The position numbers were made by a program, and so were the translations under genes. A DNA stretch of 64,000 nucleotides from Pontederia crassipes (taxonomy: Eukaryota > Streptophyta > Magnoliopsida > Commelinales > Pontederiaceae), in contig JAUKPH010000017.1 of the NCBI GenBank assembly GCA_030549335.1, positions 13,973,501 to 14,037,500 of the forward strand, read 5' to 3'. This document shows, piece by piece, positions 47,101 through 59,123 of this stretch. The first letter of the stretch is position 1. Each line of letters starts with the position of its first letter. The notes under the pieces are model-generated. The model did no database searches. It saw only the letters and a list, made by a program, of their open reading frames with translations, and was not told the DNA's origin.

Positions 47101-48060
47101 CAAAAGTTGCTATGGCAAAAAATCGCATGTTCCAATTGGATTTTTCAAATTGTTGTACATTTTCAGCTCACCCAGCTTCTGAGTCTAGTATCTGACATTT
47201 GAAGTATGCTCATCTCGATATTAACGGACTGAAATTATTGTCTAGATTGAATATGGTTTGGTCTACATTCTTTAGATGAAGTATGTGAAAGGTGTATTTT
47301 TTAAAAGCAATGCAAAAATTCATTTTCTGTATGAAAATCCTACAAAATAAAATATCCTCTTGAAATTATTCATATAGATTTATGTGGACTTATGCAAACA
47401 AAGTCCTTTAGTGGTAGTCAATATTTTGCATTATTTATTGATATTATTCTCGCATGAATTGAGTATAGTTTTTGAAGCAGAGAAATCTGAGACATTTGAT
47501 GTGTTCAAAAAATTTAAGACTATGGTGAAAAATGAAAGTAGCTATCTCATAAAGATTTTATGCACAAATAAAGGTGATGATTTTTTATCAAATGAATTTA
47601 ACCATTTTTGTGAAGAATAAGGAATTCAAAGGCAACTTATAATTTTATATACACCTCAACAAAATGGTGTTGCCAAAAGGAAGAATTGAACAATTGTGAA
47701 AATGGCAAGAAGCTTGCTAAAGAAGAAGAATGTTCCCAATACTTTTTGGCACAAAGCAATTGCAACTGCACTAGATTTGCTGAATATTTTTCCAACTAAA
47801 GTAATGCAAAATCAGACTCCCTATGAGGCATGGAAAGATTGCAAACCGAAAGTAAGTCATTTGAAAGTTTTTTAATGCATTTCATATGTTTTGAACAATT
47901 CAAAAAATTGTCAAAAGCTTAATGACAAGTCCAAGAAATATATTTTTGTTAGTTATTCTGTTCAATCCAAAGATTATCAATTACATAATTATTCCACTAA
48001 CAAAGTAATTATTAGTAGAAATGTTATTCGTGATGAAAGATGCAATTAGAAATGGGAGGA
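44200..48060 (+). pseudogene. copia gag-protease-integrase, broken
   Basis: gag traces 'NAQALFLIQQAVHETIF' at 44439-44492 and, after the solo LTR, 46383-46668 with 'LFILSFDELMDSLHVYEAK' and an Arg/Gly-rich tail. A zinc-knuckle remnant ('YGHLEANC') lies near 46670-46700. The protease 'WFLDSGCSNHM' is at about 46794-46826. Integrase: 'LKYAHLDINGL' (about 47201), 'IHIDLCG' (47366-47390), 'TPQQNGVAKRKN' (47653-47690) and 'FWHKAIATALDLLNIFPTK' (about 47742-47800). Stops are frequent. The Glu expected after 'GVA' is Lys, so the catalytic triad is lost. Confidence 0.8.
44769..46382 (-). repeat. Solo LTR, Athila-related, 1614 bp
   Basis: It begins 'tgatgcgag' and ends 'ttgcatgcatca', with a perfect TGTAG duplication at 44764-44768 and 46383-46387. 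The start shares 'ctagtaagtgcactagtcgc', 'tcaagtaata' and 'gtgtcgaac' with the LTRs at 13368 and 19002. The minus-strand TATA box 'TATAAATA' is at 45758-45751. Upstream of it (45985-46140) are several 'cacggcc(t/c)gtga'-type motifs in place of the 'cggccgtaa' of its relatives. Confidence 0.9.
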
Positions 48061-48169
48061 GACAAATAGAACTAACGTGTTGATTTACAAATTAAGTTTC
48101 CTATAGAAGATGAAAAATTATTGTTGCAATAATTTCAACAAGAAACGAATGTGTTTCAAATAGCGACAA

Positions 48170-49308
48170 CAATATATCTTTACTCGCATAAAGTGTGTAT
48201 GTGAAAAATGGCACGTTTCATGTAAAAAGGCTATGTATAAGGAGCAGTTGCCCGTAGATGTCTATTTGACCCAACACGAATGATTATCTCTAATCCTAGG
48301 AAAAATGACGAATTAAGCTTTAAAACTTATAAATCATCTACGCTATCACTATGAGAATGGCAAGTATATGGCATGTCATTTTAGTGCTTGAGGGTCGATC
48401 CACAAGGAAACTCTTAAGTGTATCTTCGAGAAACTTCAACCCGAATTCGAAATCCAATGGCTAAAAGTTGAGATAGAAATTATGTTAAGTAGAAATGCTA
48501 TCAAAGGTAAAAATGATCATACTAATTTTTAGGGTTTTCGTAATAATAAATCGATAGAGAAATGGAAACACAATTGGAAAGATTTGAACGATCAAATGGA
48601 ACACATGCTGGGGGCTTATGAGAAGTGTTGTTGCATGTGATTTGTATTGTCTTGTTCTTTAAGTATTAGAGTAAAGACGTCCAATTGCCTCTCAACGTGT
48701 GTGTTTGGGTAACATTGTGACAATGATCACTTAGTTCATTTGTGTCACTTTTGTGCTCCTAAATAGCTCAGTTGACGCATGTTATTAGGTTCGTTTATGC
48801 GATTCAAGCATCACTCTCGTGTGCATTATATGAATAAGCGAATCAAACTTTACTACCGAGATTGAGTTAAGCTCTACATCATTCTACATCTGATGTATCC
48901 TTAGAACGAACAAAGACATGAGACAACCTCTCGGTCTGAATCAATCCCTAGATGATATGGATAGTCCCCTTGGGATGGATTACACAGGCTAGCATTGTGC
49001 TGAGCAGATAGCACGTGGGACGATTTTGAAAATCTAGTTTCTAGTTGGCTACAACATTACCATGAACTCTCTAAGAATAACTCTGCTATTGCATGCCCTC
49101 TTGGATCTCCTACAATAGAAAATGAGTAGATTTCCCTCTCGGGTAGGAGTCCGTGGAGCAAAATGCAAGATTATGAAAGAGAAGTAATGGTGAGATAAAA
49201 CAAGCAACAGAAGAGAATGTAGTTCGAGAATTCCTTTATAATGACCAAAACCAACGTCCCTCTTGAGTTGGAACTCAATGAGCATACAATGCCTAAACAC
49301 GTAATGTC
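48170..49308 (-). other. Athila/Tat-lineage relic
   Basis: 'Gagggtcgatccacaaggaa' (48391-48410) is the reverse of an LTR-end type 'ttccttgtggatcgaccct' common in Tat-like elements. 48900-49160 has repeats 'cctctcggtctgaatc' and 'gccctcttgg...ccctctcggg' related to those at 41685-42350. No frame survives. Confidence 0.4.
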
Positions 49309-50690
49309 ACGACCCCGATTTAAACCGTAATTTAAATCAGAGTTCCCGAATCATTATGGACGATCACATAAAATCGATAAAGATTGCAGAAATATGATAT
49401 GAATATTTTTTTATAACATAAGAATAAAAGTATATCATTAAATAAATTATACACTATGCGATGATCATTTAGAGCAAACCAATACTCCTTAAAGTTGTAC
49501 ATTTATTTTCGATACAACTTATTTTGACATAAGTAATAAACATGAGTAGCTCTCTCGACATCTTAATATAAAGATACGAGAGACATAAATCTCCTCATCA
49601 TACCACCAAGGATGTTATCGAAATTTGTTAAGACCATCACCTCGCGTGATTCCTAAAGAGCCATATGAATCTAAAAACTATATATTAGAAGCAACATTAT
49701 GAGAAAAATAGCTTAGTAAGTTGATGACTCATGAGCTATGAGTTATCATCTAATTAATTCGGGAAGACATAATAATATAAGTAATAGTCATAATATCAAA
49801 ATTAATATTTTCGTACATTTAACAATTACATATACAACATTCTAATCAAAATTATCACTCTAAATTCGCGTTCACTATTACTTAAAAATATTGAACATAT
49901 GAATGTGAATGCAACACTTTCATATGAATGCACATATCACCAACAGGTCAGTGGTCGATAGGTGGAATCTAAAGGTGACTCCCATCGTGATCAACGATGT
50001 AATACTTAGTTTCATTATACATCATCCCTTTCGGAGAACATATTATATAGTGATAGATGGACTCTAAAGGTGACCCCTGTGGATTCTAGAGGTGGCTCCC
50101 ACCATGCTTTCTCACGATGTAGCACTTAATTCCGCATGGCATCTAGCTCCAATCTATCTCATCCCATTTCTGGAGAACACAATGATGGATTGGACTCTAG
50201 AGGTGGCTCCCATCGTAATCAGTGATGTAGCACTTAGCACCAACCATCATACATGTAAATACAGATAGATACAGATGCATGATTCATCATATAAGAATTA
50301 TATCTCGAATATTAGAATATAAATTATATTGATTATTCATTTAAACGAAACATCTCATACATGCTTTCCAATGTGCAATCAATTGGTCGATTATACCGAC
50401 ATACTTCTCATAAGAACTTTTTCGAATATATATTAAATACATATCACAATATCAGGAGATGAATAACATCCAATACCCATTCAATCAGAAGATGGTTGCA
50501 TTTTATAAAACCAATCCATAACATGTCACATATGCTTTTCAATGTACAATCAAATCAATCAATCATTCCAATATAATTTTCATAAGAACATATCTAAAAT
50601 ATATTCAATATATATCGCAATCAATGTCACACCGAATTCAAAAGAGGTGAATACATAGAGTAGGAAAAACCAACTTACCTCTTATGGCAA
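49309..50690. repeat. LTR-like relic with internal repeats
   Basis: It starts 'tgtcacgaccccgattta', resembling chromovirus (Del/Tekay-like) LTR ends. At 49955-50245 three to four copies of 'ggactctagaggtggctccc' plus 'gatgtagcacttag' recur with a period of about 90-120 bp. The right border is unclear. Confidence 0.4.
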
Positions 50691-52564
50691 TATGAAAGAC
50701 TTTTTTTTCCTTTTCTTTTCCTTGTTATTCTTCTAGTCCTGTGTCAATAATATGTGTTCTTATCAATACTATGATGTGAGTACCATGACTTACATAGATA
50801 AAACCATGACCAATGCTATATATTACTCATGCATTCAATCCTATAGTTTAATTAATTGAGTAATCATAAGAGTTCATTTTGTACCCACAAATCATATACT
50901 TGGTGAAATAAAAATGATATCTTTTGTTACACCTAACCAAATCTCATGATGCTAATTTTATATGAGTATAGGCTTATCAAAATTAAAGCAATAATTGTTT
51001 CAGATTTTATCTCGTTATGGTTGATCTTCAAAAAAATAGCATTCACCCTCCAATTAATGTTAATTCTGTGTTTTGACATACTGAGTGATTTTGATTGTAT
51101 GATTTATATTAATTAATAAACAATGCCTTTTCTGATAATTTCAATTTTTCCTAGACTTAGACTTTTAGATGTATAATTTATAAAATTTCTTGTTTTTATA
51201 GACAAATTGAGAGTGCTCGGTTAGTCCTTCTTACTTCCTATAGAAACATCCTTTTCAAGTGATTCCACTTGGAAATGAAGCCCAACATCAGTATCATGTT
51301 GATCCTAAAGTATCAAATATTTATATACTATTTTTTTATTTAATATTTAATTTACAAATTCGAATAATAATTTCAATAGAGAGAATGATAAAATCTTACA
51401 AATGAACAGATATCTTGAAATGATTAAAAATCTTTACAAATAACTTTCCCTACACAGATTATTTTGAAATGATTAAAATTGTTTTAGAACATTAGTTCGA
51501 CAATGAGGTATCTTCAAACTAATCAAATAACTTTTTAAACAGGAGTGGTTTAAAAATAATTATTTCTTCTCTAGAAACTAGACCTCCTAGGGATCAAGTG
51601 GTCTAATTTTTAAAATTTTTGAGACAATAAAATATTTTTCTTAGTAGGTAACCATTTACCCATTATAATCTATAACCAGAAAATATGCTTCATAGTTATG
51701 GTGACTACATTTAATTTTCATAGTTGATTCCTTCACTGTGATACAAGCAAACTTAACATTAAACATCCACAATTTTAAAAAATAATAGTACAAATTAATA
51801 AACAAAATTAGTTGGTTCGTCCTCCAATTTACCTAATCATTCTTCTATTTTTTTTCTGGTTTCTACTTCTTCTATTTCATTTCTTTACTTCATTCGACCA
51901 GCTTTACACCTCTCTTCTTTTCATTTTTTTTTCAACCTGGTTTCCCTTTTTTTATTTCCAATTTTGGCTGAACTTTGGATAAAACCTTCCTTTTGTTTTC
52001 TTTTCTCCTAAGGTAAGTAGGTATTCATCCTCCAGCCCCAATAAGGTAAGGACGTATATATGTATTTTGCATGGACGTATATATGTATTTTGCATGATTG
52101 CTGCTGTTGTGGCAGCACCAATTTAATTTATATTAGTGTGTGATGAGCTGTCATGCTCCTTTTGTATTTTTATTATTTTATTTTTAAGGAAAATCGGTAC
52201 AAGCATATTGAGGTCATTCTTAATGTAATTAATTAGCTTAGGACTACTTAAGCTAATTACTTTTATCTTAATTAATATTAAATCCATCTAATAATTCAAA
52301 AATGAATATAATATCATAACTAACTTCAATTTCTTCTCAAAATATAATTTTAATTCAAGATTAAGTTAATTGCCTAAAGGCAATTGTTATATTATAATAG
52401 GATTAAATCCATATCAACAGAATAACAAACTTAATTAAATTATAATTATGTTAATTAACTCATTTGTGATTTTGAATATTACACGTAATACGATAGAAGC
52501 CATTAATAATGTAAAAAGAAGAGTCAAATGGAAGTCATTTTGCCAACAAAATGGTACTCCTTTA
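50691..52564. other. AT-rich, no gene seen
   Basis: Only short frames. A perfect 23-bp tandem duplication ('ggacgtatatatgtattttg' plus 'cat') lies at 52050-52095. No domain trace was found on either strand. Confidence 0.5.
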
Positions 52565-52656
52565 GTACCGGTAATCACAATCTTTACTTCCCTATTATAT
52601 TGTTCAACATGTTTACGGATAATATTACTAATTTCATCGGCTCGAAGGGTTATCAT
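52565..52656 (-). pseudogene. atpA: Plastid atpA 5' end fragment (nuclear plastid insertion)
   Basis: Minus-strand ATG at 52656 begins '[20 protein letters not shown]' followed by '[11 protein letters not shown]'. This is the N-terminus of the plastid ATP synthase alpha subunit with a few substitutions. Identity with plastid sequence ends at 'ggtac' (52565). The bases just before the ATG ('aaaaagaaacactaatg') also look like the plastid atpF-atpA spacer. Only about 30 codons remain of a gene of about 500 codons. Confidence 0.85.
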
Positions 52657-52689
52657 TAGTGTTTCTTTTTTCTTTTTTGATAGCAAAAG

Positions 52690-52760
52690 TACAACACACT
52701 AGAACGCCCTTATTGATGATCCTTTACTCCAAGAGCATCTAGGGTTCCTCTAATAATGTG
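52690..52760 (-). pseudogene. rps12: Plastid rps12 3' end fragment (nuclear plastid insertion)
   Basis: The minus strand translates as 'HIIRGTLDALGVKDHQ*GRS', matching the C-terminus of plastid ribosomal protein S12 ('RGTLDA.GVKDRQQGRSSAL') with one stop. It lies only 33 bp before the atpA fragment on the same strand. In plastid genomes rps12 3' exons lie in the inverted repeat and atpA in the large single copy, so the junction is not a plastid one. Confidence 0.85.
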
Positions 52761-53560
52761 CCTTGTATTCTCTTCCTTTGTATGTCTATTACGGTGTTCA
52801 GCTGGGCAAAATTTGACAATCAGTAAGTAGTGAAAACACCAAAAAAAACAAGGATAATAAGTCACGTATCAACACCTTCCGGTCCTAGCTGGCTGGTTAG
52901 TTACAGTTCATGGGTGATCTCCCACCCATCAATAAAACAACCTCCACAATACAAAACATTGTTCCCTTCAAATCACTCGGTCTCCCTCTCTCGAAAGTGC
53001 CTTTTGCCCTAAGTAAAGTTCCCCTCTCTTTGCGACTTTCGAATCCCCTTTTTCAACTACATCTTGCTCCTTATAGGTCTCTTTTTCTGTCATCCTTTTC
53101 CAACTATCGGTAGTGCAACTTTTGTCTCTCCATGATCCAGTGGTCCCCTTCTCTCGCTGGAAGCTTTCTCTGACACAAGCCCTATTCGAATTGGTCTATC
53201 TCCAGTGATAAAGGAGTGTATGTTGTTGGTTGTTTTGGCCTTGTCTTCCGAAAGCATTCTACTCATTCGTTGATGCAGAGAACAACATATGGGATCGACT
53301 CCATCTTCCCCACCTGTCGGTCACGTCGTCTCCCATAAGAGCTGAGATTTTAGGAAGAAAATGATAAAAAAAAATGAGGCTTCAAATGGACAAATTGATG
53401 CTGATGTAGAGAATGTATAAGGCTATTGCATTTTAGAGTTGTGCAAGCATTTAGAGCTGAAATTCAAGTCATATGCGGGTGAAATGCATGCATATCAATA
53501 GGAAATAATATATGATTGTATATGGCCTATGTCAATAATGATATACAAGCTTTCTCTGCA
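52761..53560. other. No gene recognised
   Basis: Ser/Leu-rich short frames (52830-53113) lack motifs. CT-rich 52960-53160. The copia element resumes at about 53560. Confidence 0.5.
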
Positions 53561-55120
53561 TCAATCTTCCCTAGAAAATTCACCTAATTCTACGTCAAAG
53601 AAATTTCGTTCATTGTAAGAAATATATGATTCTTGTCAATTTGCTTTATTTATCTCTAATCCGACATGCTTGGAAGAAGCAATGGGAAAAAATGACGCAA
53701 TGCAATGAAAGATGAAATAATGTCTATTGAAAGAAATCAAACATGATAGTTGATTTGCCTGGAAACAAAAATGTGATCGATATGAAATGGGTGTTTAAAA
53801 CTAAATACCATGTAGATGATAGCATTCAAAAGCACAAAGCAAGGCTTGTAGCAAAAGTTATGCACAACTTATATATTTTGAAGAAATTTTTTCTCTTGTT
53901 GCTTTTACTTAAAATAGTAAGATTGCTTTTAATCTTAGCTGCTTAGCTTGATATAAAATCATTGCTTTTTAATTGTGATTTGAATGAAAATATTTATGTC
54001 AGTCAACTAGAAGGTATTATGATCAATGGCAAAGTAGACAAAGTCTACAAATTAAGAAAGGTTGTATGTGGCCTAAAGCAAGCCCCTCGTGTATGATATA
54101 GTAAGATCAATTCATTTTTTATTGATAATGATTTTCGTTGAAGTGAGATTGAGCCAACACTCTACCTGAAAGAAAAAGGAGCTCAATTTATTATAGTTTG
54201 TCTTTATGTTGATGATATTATATACATGATATCTTCTCAATTACTTATGGTTGATATTAAACATGTATGTTGGTGAATCTTGAAATGATAAACTTGGGAT
54301 TGTTGAACTATTTTCTTGGTACAGAAGTAAAGCAAGATACTGATAGCATATTTATTTCTCAAAAGAAATATGTTAATGGTCTGTTAGACAGGTTTAATAT
54401 GCTGAATTGTAAAGGTAACGTCACTCTTATGAATGTGAATGAAAATCTCAAACTTGATGATAGTACATATCATGTTGATGAAAGAACATTTAGAAATTTG
54501 ATTGGTATCTTAATTTATTTGACTCATGCAAGACTAGATATTTGTTTTTCTGTTAGTCTTGTATTCATATTTATGCATTCCTCGTCAAAACATCATCTTG
54601 GAGCAATCAAACGTATTTTGCACTATATTTTGGGCACTGTGAAATTTGGTGTTTGGTATTTTAAAGTTTCTAATTTCAAATTATTTGGCTTTACTAATAG
54701 TGACTAGGCAGAATCTTTGGATGATAGCAAAAATACTTCAGAAAGTGTTTTTAATTTTGGGTCAAGAGCAATATCATGGTGTTCGAATAAGCAAGCAATT
54801 GTAGCACTCTCATCTTCTGAAGCAGAGTATATTATTGTTACATTTGCTACATGTCAAGCTATATGGTTAAGAAGAATCTTGTTGAATCTTCATCACTCAC
54901 AGAATGAAGCAACAATTATTTTAATTATATGATAACAAATCAGCAATAACAAGAACCAAGAATTCACTTATGCATAGGCGAACAAAACATTTTATGTTAC
55001 GTAGGTGGAGGATGAAGAAATCAAATTAGAATTTGCGGCACAAATGAATAAATGGAAGATTTGTTCATCAAAGCTCTTTCTATTCGCAAGCATACATTTT
55101 TCACAGAATTACTTGGAGTC
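53560..55120 (+). pseudogene. copia reverse transcriptase and RNase H, broken
   Basis: 'DMKWVFKTKYHVDD' (53778-53819) and 'KHKARLVAK' (53831-53857) start the reverse transcriptase. 'CGLKQAPRV' (54068-54094) and the active site 'CLYVDDIIY' (54201-54227) follow. 'LGLLNYFLGTEVKQ' (54294-54335) and 'YVNGLLDRFNMLNCK' continue in frame 54267-54707. RNase H is 'SRAISWCSNKQAIVALSSSE' (54765-54824). The C-terminal 'DLFIKALSIRKHTFF' lies at about 55053-55097. Stops and shifts break every domain. Confidence 0.85.
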
Positions 55121-55131
55121 TACAAGGGGAG

Positions 55132-55346
55132 TGTTGAAATATTATTCAAAAATATTGTCCACATAATTTTTTACTTGGCAAAAAGAAAATGAATTATAAT
55201 GGAGTTAGTGGGTAATTAGTTAGTGTGATATGGTAGTTATGATTATGTGTTATGATGTAGTGCTGTTAATGATAGTGGTGTGTAAGTAATGAATTGTACC
55301 CATGTTCTCTTCAAAACTTTTAGACATTAGCTCTATGTTCTCCAAA
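55132..55346 (+). repeat. 3' LTR of second copia element, truncated
   Basis: It follows the purine tract 'acaaggggag'. Homology with the 5' LTR stops after 'tatgttctccaa'; the last 150 bp or so are missing. Confidence 0.75.
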
Positions 55347-55995
55347 ATCTATAACCCTTAAATCTATAATATAAAATAATTACTTCAAAACTTAAAAATA
55401 TAATAAAACTTTTAGTAGTACTTATACTTGTATACAACCACATATAGCATCTCACAAATTTTAATGAAATAGCATAGTTCATTTTTTTTTCTTTTGAAAT
55501 TTTATTCGCGTGTTCTATCCAATTACAAAAAGTGACTTTGATAAACTAATATCAATATAGAATTTTCATTTACACGTAGTTACTTTACGAGTTCGATGCA
55601 TGCTTATGAAAAATGCTAAATCCTCCTAAAACCTTAGCCTAAAAATCCTCCTAATACTCACATTTTTAATTTATCCTAAAAAATTAATAAAATTACATCT
55701 AGTGCCATTGTGAGAAGATTAGGAGGATATATCCTCCTGATTAGGAGGATATAGCATCTCCCCATGTTATTAATACAAGTTATTATGAGAATTCTAACAT
55801 ATTCATAGAAGTGGGGTTCACATGCATGCATCACATCATAATATGCACAAAACTCCCCAACCATAGTTACAAAATAAATGCAACAATAATTACAAAAAAA
55901 ATTAAATGCAATGTCTAGAGAGAACAGGCGCTAATAAATAAAATGGGACCTTCATCTTTGGTGCACTATTGTAAGTAAGTAACCCTTGTGACCTG

Positions 55996-56045
<50 letters not shown>

Positions 56046-57416
56046 GGTCCGAAATTAGCTGTATCCATCAGGCATCTCCTATTATATAAGGAACTACCTT
56101 CGTCGATCATCAAAGTGGGCTCAGCATGTTCGGCTGGAAAGTTGGAATGCAGCACGTATTTCCGAATGGAATGTTAAGCTACAGATCGACACAATCCACC
56201 CATCTTTGTGCAGTGTGCATGCATCGAAGGTGATTTCATGAACAAGCTTTGGCATATACCATAGCTGTGCACTACTGTGACGTAGCTTATTTCTTATATT
56301 AATTAAGAATTGTGAAATTTCATTTTTCTTGTTATATTTTTGTATGTGTGTTAAACCTACTTGGTGTTTATTGGAATTGGGTCCAAGGAATGAACATGAT
56401 TAATTGAACTTTCACTTGTATCCAACTTAATCAGAACGGGTTTGAATACAAAAAATAATAATAATCCAAGCTTTATCCGATCAGCCTGATTATTTATTAT
56501 TTTATGATGTTTTAAATTTATTTCTTAATTATCTTAATTCTTTTTTTCTAGCAGTGTAGATATTGTTATTTTTATTATATAATTTTTTTACAAAAAATTA
56601 AATATAATTGGAATATACAATTTTATATCAAAGTTATCAGGATCGTCTTCTAATATAGAATGATGAGAGATTTAAGAATCGCGAATTATATGATGGCATA
56701 GAGAATTATAAAATTCTACTTTATAAGAATATTTTTCAATAAAAATTATTTTCCCATAAGTAGTTTATAAGTTTGAGTTAATTAACCACAAATATGTAAA
56801 TGTATATTACATATTATGAAGCACAGTATGTGATGTTCTTTTTAATATAAATAGTAAACAATAATTGTAAAAATTAAAAGTACAATATTGTATTAAAATA
56901 TAATTATAATATTAGTTTACGTGCTAAACTAGAACTTGATTTTTAAAAAAAATGTATCATAATTGTGAACTTGGAAGATAATATTAAACTATTATATATA
57001 TATGATATTAGAGTGGACACAAGTGAGAATAAAATATACGAACTAAGATAATGTAATCAAAATAAATTTATTGGGGTTAATGTATTTATTCTAATAAAAA
57101 AAGTTGCATCATTATTATAGGATTGATAGAATGGTAAGTTTAAGATTCAAGAAAGAGTGGGATCATTTTCGAAACCTTATCTTGCTCATAAAAAGTTTAC
57201 AACTGGTATTATGTGATAAGGTTGGTTTTTCTTTCAAACCGGCCAATTCTGTTCCCCAATTTATAAAACTTGGAAAAAAAAAACTAAGCATGCATTAATG
57301 GATCAATCAATGACATCCAAGTTCTCCATTGCAATACATAATAACTCTGATTACACATTAAAATACAGCTTAGAAACAAATAATTAAGGCACCACTGCTA
57401 GGCATGAAGTAGATGT
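55347..57416. other. AT-rich intergenic DNA
   Basis: No gene. It contains a candidate MITE (55614-55756) and a CT microsatellite (55999-56043). Confidence 0.55.
55614..55756. mobile_element. Candidate MITE, 143 bp
   Basis: The left 'tgctaaatcctcctaa' and right 'ttaggaggatatagca' ends are near-perfect inverses. An inner 'cctcctgattaggagg' hairpin is also present. No clear target duplication. Confidence 0.45.
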
Positions 57417-57959
57417 TTAAAGCCTGTAAACGCCAACGTAGGGCACGTCCACGGATCCCACCCAAATGGTCCCATTCCTCTCCACCACCTCGCTCACGGA
57501 GTCCATCATCCCTCCGTTGAGCACCTCCAGCACCTCCCCCTTCTTGCTCAGCCTCAGGGCCACGCGTGCTCCGACGTCTCCAGAGCCATGCTGCCTTCTT
57601 CTCCGGCGGCGGCGGCGTTGAGGTTCACTCTTCTCCCGGCTGATGGCCACCCAGAACTCCCCCTGGAGAGGTCCTCTTGATGTTGTCGGGATATCCCGGG
57701 AGGTCGGCGAAGAGCTCGAAGGCGCCGGCTTTGGGCCCCCGAAGCCAGTACGCGGTGATCCTGCATTTGCCGGTCTCGGCCACGAGGAGGAAGCTGCCGT
57801 CGTCGCTCAGGGCCAAGCCGTTGGGGTAGGGGATGCCGTGCCTCAGGACCGTCACCTTCTCCGTTCTCGGGTCGTATTTCATCAGCCTTCCGGTGGAGTC
57901 TCCGGTAAGTACAGCCAACAAGTAGTCCCTGCATGCATGCATGCATATGTACGTTAATC

Positions 57960-57994
<35 letters not shown>

Positions 57995-58252
57995 GTACGA
58001 ACTAATAAATTTGTTAACATTGCAAAAAAAAATAGTACGACACGTGAACAAATTACACATGGAGTTAAATAACAATTGTAAAGGAAAAAGGGAAATGTAA
58101 ATGTAATGTATCCTCAATTTGACAAATCTCCGAAGGATGCTATTTATTGGACACTACCCACCGTCTCAATTCTTATTAATGGCTAGCTAACGATTTTATA
58201 GATTGTCTTTAATTTTTTTTCCAAGTGTTGACTCCATATATCATAGAAATTG

Positions 58253-58287
<35 letters not shown>

Positions 58288-59045
58288 CGAGTGCTCATTT
58301 TGAAATTCATGGAGGAATGCAAATGGCCCTATTGCTCTATTCTGTTGGCGTCAATCTCAAATAGATTCATGTGATGCGGCCAACTATCTTTCTCTCTCTT
58401 CTTAATGGCTCGACTTTCTAGATCTCCATTGGATTTGCTGTCGCTATTATGTTTAAAACAAAAAAGACACTAATGAATATACATAAAATTCAAAATCTCC
58501 ACTCTTGTTAAGGCAACTTTATCTTCTAATTTTGATATAAAATACCATTTAATATAAAAATAGTTTAAAAGAATGAGATTAAAATATTAGAAGCCGCGAT
58601 AATGTGGGATCCTATACCATATGTTTGTTTTATGTTCCGTATTTGTCTATATTATTTTTGAACAGTAAAAAGTCAGACAAATTAATAATTAATTTCATCT
58701 CAAGTATTTCTTGCTTGTGTGCTATTCTTTATTGTACTTAAATTGTTTTCATCTCAAAGTATATCTATATAGCGCAACCACACATTATTTGAAGGTAACA
58801 CAAAATAAGATTCAAATTAAAAGTTCCAAAAGAGAAATAAGGAGAAAAATTAGTGTGTGCGTGTGTTTAGCATAATCCTTTTATTGCGATGTTTTTCCTA
58901 GCATCTAAATCTAATCGAGCATGCTGTAGGAATTATAAATTCAAACTGACCAGTACCATTCATGCCAATCGGTTTGGTTTCCTTTTTTTTCTTGAGTTTA
59001 ACATGCAATTAATTCGTATGCAATAGAAAAGAAGAGAGAGAGAGA

Positions 59046-59123
<78 letters not shown>

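Larger units (their letters stand above)
43790..55346 (+). mobile_element. Second Ty1/copia element, broken and interrupted
   Basis: The 5' LTR (43790 to about 44150) and truncated 3' LTR (55132-55346) share 'tgttgaaatat', 'cttggcaaaaagaaaatg', 'aattataatggagttagt' and 'gtacccatgttctcttc'. Between them are a 'ttatcagagcagg' primer site, gag, protease, integrase, reverse transcriptase and RNase H in copia order. A solo LTR (44769-46382) and a 5.4-kb block (about 48170-53560) interrupt it. Short LTRs and the pol wording fit Tork/RetroFit-like copia, but lineage is uncertain. Confidence 0.85.

Noticed and set aside
52448..52702. 84-codon plus-strand frame
   Set aside because: It is the antisense of the plastid atpA fragment.
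57554..57957. Long overlapping frames on both strands of exon 3
   Set aside because: Shadows of the GC-rich strictosidine synthase-like exon.
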